Assembly: GCA_905397405.1 (NCBI GenBank)
Contig: CAJPVJ010000224.1
Span: 9,404 to 31,437, forward strand
DNA length: 22,034 nucleotides
Source of the DNA: Oppiella nova
Taxonomy: Eukaryota; Arthropoda; Arachnida; Sarcoptiformes; Oppiidae
Reading direction: 5' to 3'
Program-made: the position numbers and the translations under genes
In this document: positions 11,027 through 21,461 of the stretch, piece after piece
How the letters are laid out: every line of letters begins with the position of its first letter
How positions within the stretch are numbered: position 1 is the first letter of the stretch
The notes under the pieces: model-generated
Told to the model about the DNA's origin: nothing
The model's input: the letters and a program-made list of their open reading frames with translations, nothing else
Database searches by the model: none

Positions 11027-11579
11027 GATTGCGGTGATGATGAGTGGTGTGATGGACTAATTCGGTGATCATTACCAGACAAAGTATGCCATCAAATGAC
11101 TGATCCCTCAGTTATGTGCCAAATGTGTGCACTTTTTTGAAGATATTTTATTCACTTCTCATTGGCTCTCACGTCAAGGCATTTAAACTTTCCAACACTT
11201 AGACTCGTATCATGCCATCTGCCGTTCACTATATCCATGCAATACTTGTCAAATACCCGTCCACTATATCCATGCAATACTTGTCAAATACCCGTCCACT
11301 CACAAGTCAGAATATTCTCAATTCATTTAACACACGTTTAAATCATACAGTAGTTAGAAATCAACTTTTAATTATTTAACTAAACATTTAATCTCTTCAT
11401 TATCATAGACTATGTAATTATTTATAGTAAGTATTAAGACATGTGTAAAGTTTACATGTGAAAAGGCATATAAAGTAAGTTTGCTATCAAAACAATTTGT
11501 TCATTAAATTACTGAATAATATAATAATTCACTTATTACTGCAAATCATTTTGAATAAAAAATAAATATTTTAATTAAT
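11027..11579. other. Spacer: BubR1 5' flank and NDUFAF5 3' flank
   Basis: About 550 bases, AT-rich toward NDUFAF5. It contains the upstream region of the minus-strand BubR1-like gene and the 3' flank of NDUFAF5. Apart from a 35-bp tandem repeat I see no gene, clear TATA box or RNA gene. Confidence 0.6.
11222..11300. repeat. 35-bp tandem repeat, about 2.3 copies
   Basis: A unit containing CACTATATCCATGCAATACT recurs at exactly 35-bp spacing, starting near 11222 and 11257, with a partial third copy to about 11300. The only difference I see is T11226 against C11261. It lies about 200-275 bases upstream of the BubR1-like start. Confidence 0.9.
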
Positions 11580-12678
11580 TTATGACTTGTTTTCGGTATC
11601 TTTTAATATTTTATCCAAATTGGGTATATCTTTGAGGGAGAACTGTGCGGAACCCCTCTCGAGGGGCTTCCGGTGCGAGGGATCGGGTTTCCAACCAATG
11701 AAATAAAATATCTGAAAAGTGGCCGCAATTGAGCCGTCAGTGTTGCCGTAGAGGGTCTGGTATATGGCCGCCGACGCCAACAGCGAATCCCTTCGCAAAA
11801 GACTTTTTCTATTCACTAATGCATTGTTTTCTGCCATTCCCTTCAAGTCATACATTAACTCGAAAATTGTCGGATAATTCACTTTAATCTCATCCGTGTC
11901 CACTGTAATCAAGTTATATCCCGAACGAGTCAGAAGTGATCCCATGTCTTGAGCCGTAATGAATGGCGAGACGTGTGGACCGAAGCCGCCCTCCCGTTCC
12001 TGTTCTGCCATTTGCAGCGAAGAGCGCAGTTCAAAGAGGGTCTGTCCGCCAAACATCGCACCAATGAATACGCCGTCACTCTTAAGACATCTGTGAATCT
12101 TCGGCACAAATATCTTAATTACAGTCATTTCAGAGCAAACAAATCAATTGAATACTTGTGCGAAAGCTTTCGGCAAATCGTTAATCCAATGCATACTTAA
12201 ACTGCTTATCACTAAATCAATGCTATTATCTCGGAATGGGAGGCCTTCCTCCTCATCGATCACTACACTTATGGTCTCTATTCCATCCAATCCTTCAATT
12301 CTCTGAAGACATTTGTGGGAAGAATCACAACATATGAGAGTATCGTATGTTTCCTAACATATAATTCATTGAATCGATTATTTCATCATAAAATGCATTC
12401 AAAATGAGGCAAACATTTGACAAATTCTTAGCAATGAGTCCCTTCTGTGAGCCGAAGTCCACCACAAGAGGGAAGTGTCTCTTAATATCATAGACTCTGT
12501 CCACTACTCGATATGCGATCTCATCCTTCAAGTAGTCGTACTTCTGATTGTCATCCAAATCGATGGCCACTTCTCGTTGCAATCGTTTGGTCTTCGAGTC
12601 GAAGATATTGTATGAACTGATGGCCGAAAAGTGTCTCACATTTGGTCTCAATTTCACGAAATATGACAAACAATGCAT
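11580..12678 (-). CDS. NDUFAF5: NDUFAF5, mitochondrial complex I assembly factor
   Basis: NDUFAF5 is a mitochondrial SAM-dependent enzyme of the methyltransferase fold that hydroxylates an arginine of NDUFS7 during complex I assembly (family knowledge). Three exons, all phase 0: 12678-12415, 12353-12156 and 12113-11580, giving 331 residues (human about 345). Recognisable blocks are [28 protein letters not shown]-like [48 protein letters not shown] and [12 protein letters not shown]. The N-terminus ([18 protein letters not shown]) lacks acidic residues, as a mitochondrial presequence would. Introns are 61 bp (weak GTTTGC donor) and only 42 bp (GTATTC...TTAAG). Motif I reads DFGSQKG instead of the usual DLGCGRG. 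Confidence 0.92.
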
Positions 12679-13010
12679 TGCTTTCCCTTTCGTTCATTCA
12701 ATCCATTCATTAGTTTTGAAAACTTTTCTTTTCAATCAAAACGTAAACAAAATATTTTGTTTTGTAAACATTACGTGTACTTAGAGTTCGAAGTTATGTT
12801 ACTTTTATAGACAATCAATTATAGCTTACACCACAGTAACAGTGTTGTCACAAAAGGTTACACATTCATATGAAACATGTGTTAAAAAATGCCAAAACGA
12901 GATAATAATTGATAGCAATTTGAAGTAAAGGCTAAAAAGATGTCATTTTCTCTGTGTTTGTCTTAACTGTAAAACTATTCATTTGTGTCGATCTGTCAAT
13001 CGATGAGACA
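12679..13010. promoter_or_regulatory. Head-to-head promoter region between NDUFAF5 and selenoprotein K
   Basis: The two start codons are 332 bases apart on opposite strands, so both promoters must lie here or overlap the genes. No clear TATA box is seen. Two forkhead-type strings, GTAAACAA at 12743-12750 and TGTAAACA at 12763-12770, lie about two helical turns apart, followed by ACGTG at 12773-12777. Binding is inference from motif only. Confidence 0.5.
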
Positions 13011-13447
13011 ATGGTTTACATCAATTCACGTAAGTTTTGCCACAAAAGTCATTGATATATGAGTTGACGTGTATGAGTGTGAACAGGCGGTCAAATCGAG
13101 GACAAGAGGTCCTTGAGTTGGTCCACACCTTTGGAGCTGTTGTTAGCTTTCTTCAACTTCTTAATCTTCTTGTGAGTGTCCACTCATTGTCTTCATTGCC
13201 TCCCATCTAATCATTGTATTGATTGTGAAATAGTTGTCAAACTTTGTTGCCATTTGGTTCACGATTTGGTGAGTCCTCCCAATCCAGTGGTCGAAGAGAT
13301 GGTCGCGGAGGCGGTGGAGGAGGAGGTAGTGGTTGGGGAGGCGGAGGGGGTGGTGGCGGCGGTCGGACGCCGGGACAGTCTAACGTGCGAACCCTCGGTC
13401 GATGCGGTGGACCCAACGCCCCGCCCGCTGCCGGCGGATGAGGTTAA
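13011..13447 (+). CDS. SELENOK: Selenoprotein K, with in-frame UGA as selenocysteine
   Basis: Small ER-membrane selenoprotein acting in ER-associated degradation and protein palmitoylation (family knowledge). Three exons: 13011-13029, 13087-13171 and 13234-13447, joined in phase by GTAAGT...ACAG and GTGAGT...ATAG introns of 57 and 62 bp. The product has 105 residues. It starts MVYINSRGQIEDKR, matching the SelK start MVYISNGQ; one membrane segment follows (LELLLAFFNFLIFF then CQTLLP), then a very Gly-rich region (GGGGGGGSGWGGGG) as in the fly G-rich protein. It ends PPAAGG-U-G, like the SelK end AGGUGR. The UGA is at 13439-13441, Gly at 13442-13444 and TAA at 13445-13447. A SECIS candidate lies downstream. 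Reading UGA as stop would lose two residues and the active site. Exon assignment is by homology and phase. Confidence 0.92.
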
Positions 13448-13577
13448 GGACCGAGTCGTCGATTGGTAGGCATTCATGTCATTTGAATTGTCGTATGTTT
13501 TACTCATTCATATATCGTTTCAATGAAACCACAGATTCAATGGACGACTCATTGCCTGAATGAGTGAACAGATTGTC

Positions 13578-13636
13578 CTCATATGACGACAACTTTCCAA
13601 AAGTTTCATAACTAGAAGATTGTCCGAAGATATGAT
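13578..13636 (+). promoter_or_regulatory. Candidate SECIS element (form 2) of selenoprotein K
   Basis: This lies 142 bases after the UGA. ATGA at 13583-13586 and CGAA at 13625-13628 can form the G.A/A.G core. Helix II pairs GACAACTTTC (13588-13597) with GAAGATTGTC (13615-13624), with one C.A mismatch. Twelve bases after ATGA come the conserved unpaired As (13599-13601). A mini-stem AGTT/AACT (13602-13605 with 13610-13613) caps the loop, as in form 2 SECIS. The lower stem (TCAT/ATGA) is short and needs a small bulge. Pairing was done by eye. Confidence 0.75.
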
Positions 13637-13693
13637 CTGTACTCTCATTATTTGTTATATATTTGTATTATTATATAAAACATCTAATTTAGT

Positions 13694-13699
13694 AATAAA
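13694..13699 (+). terminator. Poly(A) signal of selenoprotein K
   Basis: AATAAA just downstream of the SECIS candidate, about 247 bases after the stop codon. It would give a short 3' UTR that retains the whole SECIS. Confidence 0.6.
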
Positions 13700-14383
13700 A
13701 GTATTATTTATTAGAAATGTTTGATTGGGTCATAAATGTTGTCATTTTCAATGTGTTTGGTTTCAAACTATTCAAGTGTTTTCAAAATGAGACTTAAAAA
13801 TATGAATAATCAATGGTTGGAAAAGTTTTCCATTTGTTCACGGATTATCTAAAAGGTGTTCAGACTTTAGACTAAACCTGGGAACTAGTTATCACTTGAT
13901 AATACCAGATAGTCATCACTTTTAAGTGAAAACCTTTAGCCATAACTTCAACCTCGAGAGCCATGGATCAGATCAGAGGAGTGTCCATTAATGCTAATTA
14001 TGATGACTGTGTGGGTCGTGAGGGCTAAGTGTAGTGTAAGATCCGGAATCCGGATCAGTGATGGTAGTGGTAGTGATTCATTGAACTATTCGTGCCTTTC
14101 GTGTGCAATACGTATTCATATGAACAGCCATTCCCTGCATGACTGCAATGAGTGTCAATGCAGTCATACCTCCACTGCCTCTGCAATGCATTAGTAATAC
14201 ATCTTTAGTACAACTCTTTCCTCAAACAGTTCACAACAATCGTAACCTATAGGGGGCTGAAAGGGGTTAACACACAGACACTATTCATTTGTATTGCAAT
14301 CGATACGCGCGCCGTCGTTATGATGATAACGTTTGTTGTGAACGCGTCTGTACTGCAAATATTGCACTCATTTTGCAATTCAC
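13700..14383. other. Spacer between selenoprotein K and polyubiquitin
   Basis: About 680 bases. I see no coding frame with protein character and no RNA gene. It contains short hairpins only, for example ATGACTGCA/TGCAGTCAT at 14139-14147 and 14159-14167. The right part is presumably distal promoter of the ubiquitin gene. Confidence 0.5.
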
Positions 14384-14396
14384 TTCCAGAAGGTTC
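14384..14396 (+). promoter_or_regulatory. Heat-shock element, three inverted units
   Basis: The sequence TTCcaGAAggTTC is a perfect TTCnnGAAnnTTC heat-shock factor site. It lies about 145 bases upstream of the inferred polyubiquitin transcription start, a gene class commonly induced by heat and proteotoxic stress. Confidence 0.75.
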
Positions 14397-14421
14397 TCAT
14401 AATAGCATAGAAACACGACAA

Positions 14422-14468
14422 CCAATGGGAGCTCGCGTTACAAATGTGACTACTGTTTAGCAGCCAAT
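14422..14468 (+). promoter_or_regulatory. Two CCAAT boxes
   Basis: CCAAT at 14422-14426 and at 14464-14468, 42 bases apart, roughly 70-115 bases upstream of the inferred start site. This is the usual location for NF-Y binding. Confidence 0.5.
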
Positions 14469-14492
14469 GAGAAGGTGTTTAAAGGGGTTGAG

Positions 14493-14502
14493 TGACTCAG
14501 CA
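14493..14502 (+). promoter_or_regulatory. Antioxidant/Maf-type site TGACTCAGCA
   Basis: TGACTCAGCA matches the CNC-bZIP/small Maf (Nrf, SKN-1, CncC) consensus and contains an AP-1 core. It sits about 15 bases upstream of the TATA box. CncC-type factors regulate proteasome and ubiquitin genes in animals; action here is inference. Confidence 0.6.
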
Positions 14503-14507
14503 AAGGC

Positions 14508-14539
14508 TATAACATTGGATGCATTCGTGGAAATCAGTT
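14508..14539 (+). promoter_or_regulatory. TATA box and initiator of polyubiquitin
   Basis: TATAAC at 14508-14513 lies 28 bases upstream of A14536 in TCAGTT (14534-14539), an arthropod-type initiator. The spacing is ideal for a TATA-driven start. A 5' UTR intron follows: its acceptor is GCAG at 14691-14694, five bases before the ATG. The donor is unresolved; GTATCG at 14563 is one candidate. Confidence 0.7.
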
Positions 14540-14636
14540 ATTATTGCGTGAATCCAACGAACGTATCGTTACTTCAGCTCTAAATCTCTCGTTAATTGCG
14601 TTTTACTTGCAATCAATCGATCACTAAATGTATTAA

Positions 14637-16073
<1,437 letters not shown>

Positions 16074-16137
16074 AGAATATTTGAAATTTGATTACTTTTT
16101 ATTTCACACTTTTGTCAAAATTATTTCTCATTTATTC

Positions 16138-16143
16138 AATAAA
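16138..16143 (+). terminator. Poly(A) signal of polyubiquitin
   Basis: AATAAA 65 bases after the stop codon in AT-rich sequence, giving a short 3' UTR. Confidence 0.65.
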
Positions 16144-17371
16144 AATTAGTTATTAATAGCATTAAAATGTGTTTAATTTAATTGAATGAATGGTATTTGC
16201 ATTTGCTTTGAATACGTTAGCCATGATATTGCATATAATGGTTGTAAGACTTAATAGAGTGTAGAAGTAATGAGTTATATAACAGACAATTACTGAGAGC
16301 TTTAGTGTTGAATAATTGTGTGGAAATAGATTGCAGTCATAAGACTTATACTGATATAAATTGTCGTAAAGAGATGGCAATCGTCCGTCAGTTGATTTCA
16401 TTAGAATTTTGATGAAAGTGTTGAAAACAATATTTTTGAAAAAATATTTAATTTTAATCAATAAATGGAAAAAGTAATGTTTGGCAGAGAATTGAATGGA
16501 GAATATACTATAAGAATATTCGTTGATATTTGCAATATAGCTCTCAACTGGTACTGTAATGTAGTGTAGGGAGCGATGATAGACTGTTTTTTGAGCGAAT
16601 TATTCTTAATATTTAGGAATATATTGCAATCAAATGCATGATAGCTTTGGTGGCACTTCAAAGTTATGCTAAGAATTTTTGTAATATCTTTTGACTTCAC
16701 TCTATCCCAGTGTATGGATTGTATGCCTGTTGACTGTATGGACTGTCATATTATTAATATGATTAGCGCTAAACTAGAATTTAGTCCAAAGTTTAGTAGA
16801 ACTTCTCATTTGCTTTCATCACTCATTTTCACAACAATAATGAAGTTCTGAACACTTGGAAGTGCTTTCAATACGAACACACAATATATGCTGTCATTTG
16901 AGGCTTTTTAAGACTTTTGCAAAATATGAGCCATCGCTTGACTTTCAGTCCATTCCTGTTTCCCTGATTATAACGTTTCAAACTATCTGTTTAATCAAAT
17001 GAACACTTCTTTCCGTTTTGTTAACTCTAATCGTAACAACTTTCAACACATCTTTGTTTTTCAGTTTAAAACTTATTTCAGTTTAACAATTATTTTATTC
17101 AATGTAAAAACAGTTATTATAAGCAATAATCGCATAAAATGCATGTCTATCTTGAATCAAGAATCGCTATTAAATTAATTAAAAGTTGTAAAAAATATTC
17201 TCCAATCGTTATTGTGGTGACTATACAGCAATGGAAACACTTTATAGTATTCAAATAATTTGCATTCATATTCTTTGCAATGAATTTGAATTGTTATTAA
17301 TGCATATATTATATTAAAACCAATGGATTTCACTGTAAATCGTGTGCATCGATAGCAAACCTCAAGAAAAG
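16144..17371. other. AT-rich spacer between polyubiquitin and the SLC6 gene
   Basis: About 1.2 kb of AT-rich sequence. Open stretches on either strand (for example 16162-16461 minus) are Ile/Leu/Asn-rich with no recognisable family and no splice context. The right end presumably holds the promoter or 5' UTR of the transporter gene, but I see no clear TATA-initiator pair. Confidence 0.5.
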
Positions 17372-18215
17372 ATGTGTTCGCTTTCTATTGAAAATATTGA
17401 TACTATTATTGACGACAAATCTTTTTCCGATGTCGGCGTTCAGGTGGACCTCTTAACTCGGCATTCATTTCAAAATAAATCACAACATTATGTAGATTTA
17501 GGTTTGTTTTCAATTACAATATTCGCACCTATTCTGTAATACAGTATAAGACACTTCTGCGAAATATGAATGAAATTATTGAATTTTTATTGCATGTCAT
17601 TCTGGTTAATTCACATCAATTATTACTTGCTTTATATAACTAGTAAATAAAGTTTGCATTTTATTAGTTTAATGTTATATAACTTATGTATAAATTTATA
17701 TAACCTTTTACTATCTGATTTAAATGAAGTGCAAATATTGCATTTTAATTTAGCAAATAATTTGTGTATTCAGGCTATGATTCACTTCATTCGACTCCAA
17801 AGTTGCTTTCGGGACAAAAATTTCATTCAAAACACTTCGAGAATAATGAAGAACTCGAAGATAATATCAGTGAAAATAGTAGTTCTGTAATGATATCAAA
17901 ATGGAAACAAAAGTTTTCAAAATTTCGCACACAATTAGCCATAAGAAAGATATGCAAAGAAAATGAAAAGAATAATACAAACGCTCTGCAAAAGAATGAA
18001 AGCTTAGAAAACGATAAAATAGAAAATGGAGAACAGGAACGACTCGAATGGAGCAAAAAAATTGATTTTCTTCTTTCCATCATTGGGTTTGCCGTCGACT
18101 TATCCAATGTTTGGAGGTTTGCATTGGTTTTACAATTTATTATAACAACTCAATATTTTAATGATTTATAAGTATAGATTAGTTGTGTGTATTTAGTGAG
18201 TGAGTGAGTGAGTGA

Positions 18216-18260
<45 letters not shown>

Positions 18261-21200
18261 TTAAAAATTAAATATAATTTTAAAATATTACAAATTTTTT
18301 AATGTAGCCACTTTAATATTGTAAAATAATTGTATTATTAATACGTAATTATTAATAGCAACAATAATTATTTAATATATTCTATAAATTTTAGGTTTCC
18401 GTACCTGTGCTATAAGAATGGCGGCGGTATGTATGGGCACACTATCTTAATATAAGAGAATTTATGTGGAAATTATGTGAAATAAAATTTATGAATTAAT
18501 TAATACAGACCATAAACAGTATCGTATAGTAAATATATAAAATTTAGTAACTCTTTATTAAATATAATTTTAAAATCAAAATATGTTACAGTACCATAAT
18601 ATTAAAGTTTTAAATTACTTGTTAAGATCCACTTATATTCTGTTTCAAATCTCAATTTAGATATTGACTATAATGTAATAATTAATCTACTAATTTGGGT
18701 TTAGGTGTATTTCTAATCCCATACACGATCATGCTAGTATTCGGTGCACTGCCGTTATTTTTCCTGGAGCTATCAGTGGGACAATTCACAAAATGCGGTC
18801 CCATAACGATGTGGAATAAGTTGTGTCCACCCATGAAGGGAATCGGTTACTGCTGTGTATTGATCTCGTGGTACGTTTCCTTTTATTACAATGTCATCAT
18901 CGCGTGGACCACATATTACATCTTCAAGTCTTTGACATCAGGTTTGTTATGTAGAATATGCGACAGAATATTCTAATGAAGTACATACAGGGGATCTGAT
19001 GCCTTGGCAGCACTGCGACAATGACTACAACACCGATAATTGCTTTTCTGTGTCGCAAATGCAAGCCATTCAATGCCAAACCAATACATCGCACCACAAG
19101 AATAATGGTGACACAGAACCTGATGATTGCGTGAAAATTAATTTAACGAATAGAAGTTCTCCGACCGAAGAATTCTTTTGGTGAGACTTTTATCAATTGT
19201 TTTCATTATAATAAACAAATGATTGATAACATGATTTGAAATTAAATAAAATTAATTGTTTATAAGTGATAAGAATTTATTGATTATTCATTCACTTTCT
19301 AATTATTTGATAATTATTAATAAAGCAATCATTTGGTTTATAAACATAAGCTTTCGTAATACTATTCTATATTTAATGGATAATTTCAAAATCATAAACC
19401 CAGAATTGTTTTATTTAAGCAAAACTTTATGAAAATATATTTTAAAGAACATTCTTTTATAATACTGTATTTCTATTCATCAGATTTTTAAACTGAAATT
19501 AATAATTTATATAAATTTTATTATTCAAACAAAAATATTTTTTAATTACTAACAACTAAAAGGAGAGCACTTCTAGAGATCGATAAATCTGATGGATTGA
19601 CAGGAATGGGAACTCTAAGACCCGAATTGGTTGGTTGTTTAGTTGTAGTCTTTTTTGTGCTTTACTTTTCATTATTCAAAGGAGTCAAATCCTCGGGAAA
19701 GGTATCTTTTTTAACTTTTAAAAGTAATATAATATTAACATTTAATTTGTGACCATTAGGTGGTTTGGTTCACAGCAACCGCTCCTTACTTTATACTCAC
19801 TATTCTTCTAATAAGAGGACTATTTCTTCCCGGAGCCGGTAATCCATGAAAAATATATGGATTTGATTAATAAGTTAATACTTAAACTACTTGAAGGCGA
19901 AGGAATCCTTTATTATATAAACCCTCGTTTGGAGAAGTTGTTGGAGCCGTCGGTTTGGGTGGACGCAGCCGTTCAGGTCTTCTACTCAATTGGCGTTGGC
20001 TTTGGAGTACACCTGACTTATGCCTCATTTAATAAGTTTAATAATAATTGTTATCGGTTTGTGTTTTATTTATATGAGACAATATTGTCTCATAATTCAC
20101 ATTTTAATATAATTGTTGATTATACCAGTGATTGTCTCATAACTGCTTGCGTTAACTCTTTGACATCGTTTTACTCTGGATTTGTAATCTTTACTTACTT
20201 GGGATATATGGCTAACAGTATGAACAAAGAGATTCAAAACGTCGCCTCTGAAGGATACGGACTTGTGTTTCAGGCACTAAACATTTTATGAATATAGACT
20301 TTATATAAGATATTCTTATTACAGTTATTACAGTAATTCTATATGCGGTACATATTAGGTATATCCTGAGGCTATTTCTACTCTTCCATTCGCCAAATTC
20401 TGGTCATTATTATTCTTTATAATGTTATTGACTCTTGGCATTGATTCTGCGGTAAATTCATAGCTATAATTTAAGCAACAATTTAATAAGTGTTATATAA
20501 TTGATTTGATGGTTAGATGGGAGGACTGGAGGCCGTCATAACAGGTCTAATGGATGAATTCAGATTCAAGAAACTAAAGCGCGAATACTTCACTGCTATT
20601 GTGATCAGCACTTCATTCTTGGGGGCATTGGTTAACTGCACTCAAGTATATTCATATAAAAATAAACTTAATTTGATATATTTATAAGAATTGTTTGAAA
20701 GGGCGGCGGATATACAATGGTTTGGTTCGACACATATTCAGCTGGAATTTCCTTGTTATGTTCGGCAATGTTTGAAGCTCTTGCTGTCGTATACTTTTAT
20801 GGTAACTAACCTTGCTCTAATGGTGTGTAGTTCAATATTATTGACATTTGTCAACTTTCATTGACTAAAGGATCGGATAGATTTAGTGGAGATATCCAAT
20901 CAATGTTAGGATACCCACCAAGTAGATATTGGGTGCTGTCCTGGAAGTACATCTCTCCCATATTTCTTATGGTATACACTGTTTCTCATAGCATTTACAT
21001 GTATATCATGTATACCGGTATTGTTAACTTGATTTTAGTGTGTCATTGTCCTCTCGATTATCAATTCGGAGCGGTTGTCATATTATAACTACGATTACCC
21101 CATTTGGTCAGCCGTTTTGGGCTGGGCTTTCACCCTGTCCTCAGTGTCAGCCGTTCCTATCTATGCCCTCATTTGGTGGATAAGAAAAGTGAACGCAAAG

Positions 21201-21266
21201 AGAAATGTGAACAGTAATTGTGTGGACCTGAAGGAGATTTCTGGTGAAGACATTAGTTTTTCTTAA
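17372..21266 (+). CDS. SLC6 sodium-dependent monoamine transporter (dopamine/octopamine-like)
   Basis: Na+/Cl- coupled reuptake transporter with 12 membrane segments at the plasma membrane (family knowledge). Exons by phase and homology: 17372-17501, 17774-18116, 18395-18426, 18705-18941, 18991-19180, 19563-19701, 19760-19838, 19897-20056, 20129-20273, 20359-20451, 20517-20645, 20702-20801, 20871-20971, 21039-21266; 701 residues. TM1 has [19 protein letters not shown] with the amine-binding Asp152. The second extracellular loop has the Cys pair ([11 protein letters not shown]) and glycosylation sites NTS, NLT and NRS. TM6 has [18 protein letters not shown]8 has GIDSAMGGLEA, closer to DAT/NET than SERT. 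The cytosolic N-terminus is long (about 140 residues, rich in Lys/Glu/Asn). The start ATG is the first in frame. The intron after 20273 is GC-AG. A spliced C-terminal alternative ends at 21354. Confidence 0.88.
18196..18257 (+). repeat. Compound microsatellite (GTGA)n(GT)n(GA)n
   Basis: An uninterrupted run of GTGA units, then GT, then GA dinucleotides, in the second intron of the transporter gene. It is a simple sequence likely to vary in length. Confidence 0.97.
19181..19562. other. Largest transporter intron (382 bp)
   Basis: The donor is TG|GTGAGA and the acceptor ends AAAAG at 19562; the flanking exons join in phase (TG+G). The sequence is extremely AT-rich and I see no other feature in it. 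The acceptor lacks a good pyrimidine tract, so the exact site rests on the protein match. Confidence 0.7.
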
Positions 21267-21307
21267 AGTATTTAATGATTAACCATTTAATTGATCCCTT
21301 TTTGTAG

Positions 21308-21354
21308 AGAGAACTGCGATCACGAAGTCCAACAACTCTCCCGTTTATGTTTGA
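21308..21354 (+). CDS. Possible alternative last exon of the SLC6 transporter
   Basis: A donor G|GTGAAG at 21244 and a strong acceptor (CCCTTTTTGTAG, ending at 21307) bound a 64-bp AT-rich candidate intron. The join is in phase and replaces the last seven codons of the read-through form with about 15 residues ending SPVYV before TGA at 21352-21354, giving 709 residues. The end resembles a class II PDZ ligand (hydrophobic-x-hydrophobic). Whether it or the stop at 21264-21266 is used cannot be decided from sequence. Confidence 0.5.
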
Positions 21355-21455
21355 TTTGTTTAATATTTGTTTTCTTCTCAATTCATTATATATACTATAA
21401 AATAGATGACAATATTTTAAATCTCTATATAATTATTATCATTATATTAAACTGT

Positions 21456-21461
21456 AATAAA
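21456..21461 (+). terminator. Candidate poly(A) signal of the SLC6 gene
   Basis: AATAAA about 100-190 bases after the possible stop codons. A second copy is at 21582-21587. Confidence 0.5.

Noticed and set aside
13439-13441. TGA as a true stop codon
   Set aside because: The following Gly codon and TAA, the SelK match and the downstream SECIS candidate favour selenocysteine.
13176-13469. Stand-alone 97-residue Val/Glu-rich protein starting at 13176
   Set aside because: Its frame overlaps the Gly-rich SelK exon out of frame and its start lies inside the SelK intron donor.
14139-14167. Hairpin ATGACTGCA/TGCAGTCAT
   Set aside because: Only nine base pairs, isolated, with no U-run or gene context; expected by chance in a window this size.
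16162-16851. Small open frames in the ubiquitin-transporter spacer
   Set aside because: AT-rich Ile/Leu/Asn/Lys composition, no family match and no splice or promoter context.
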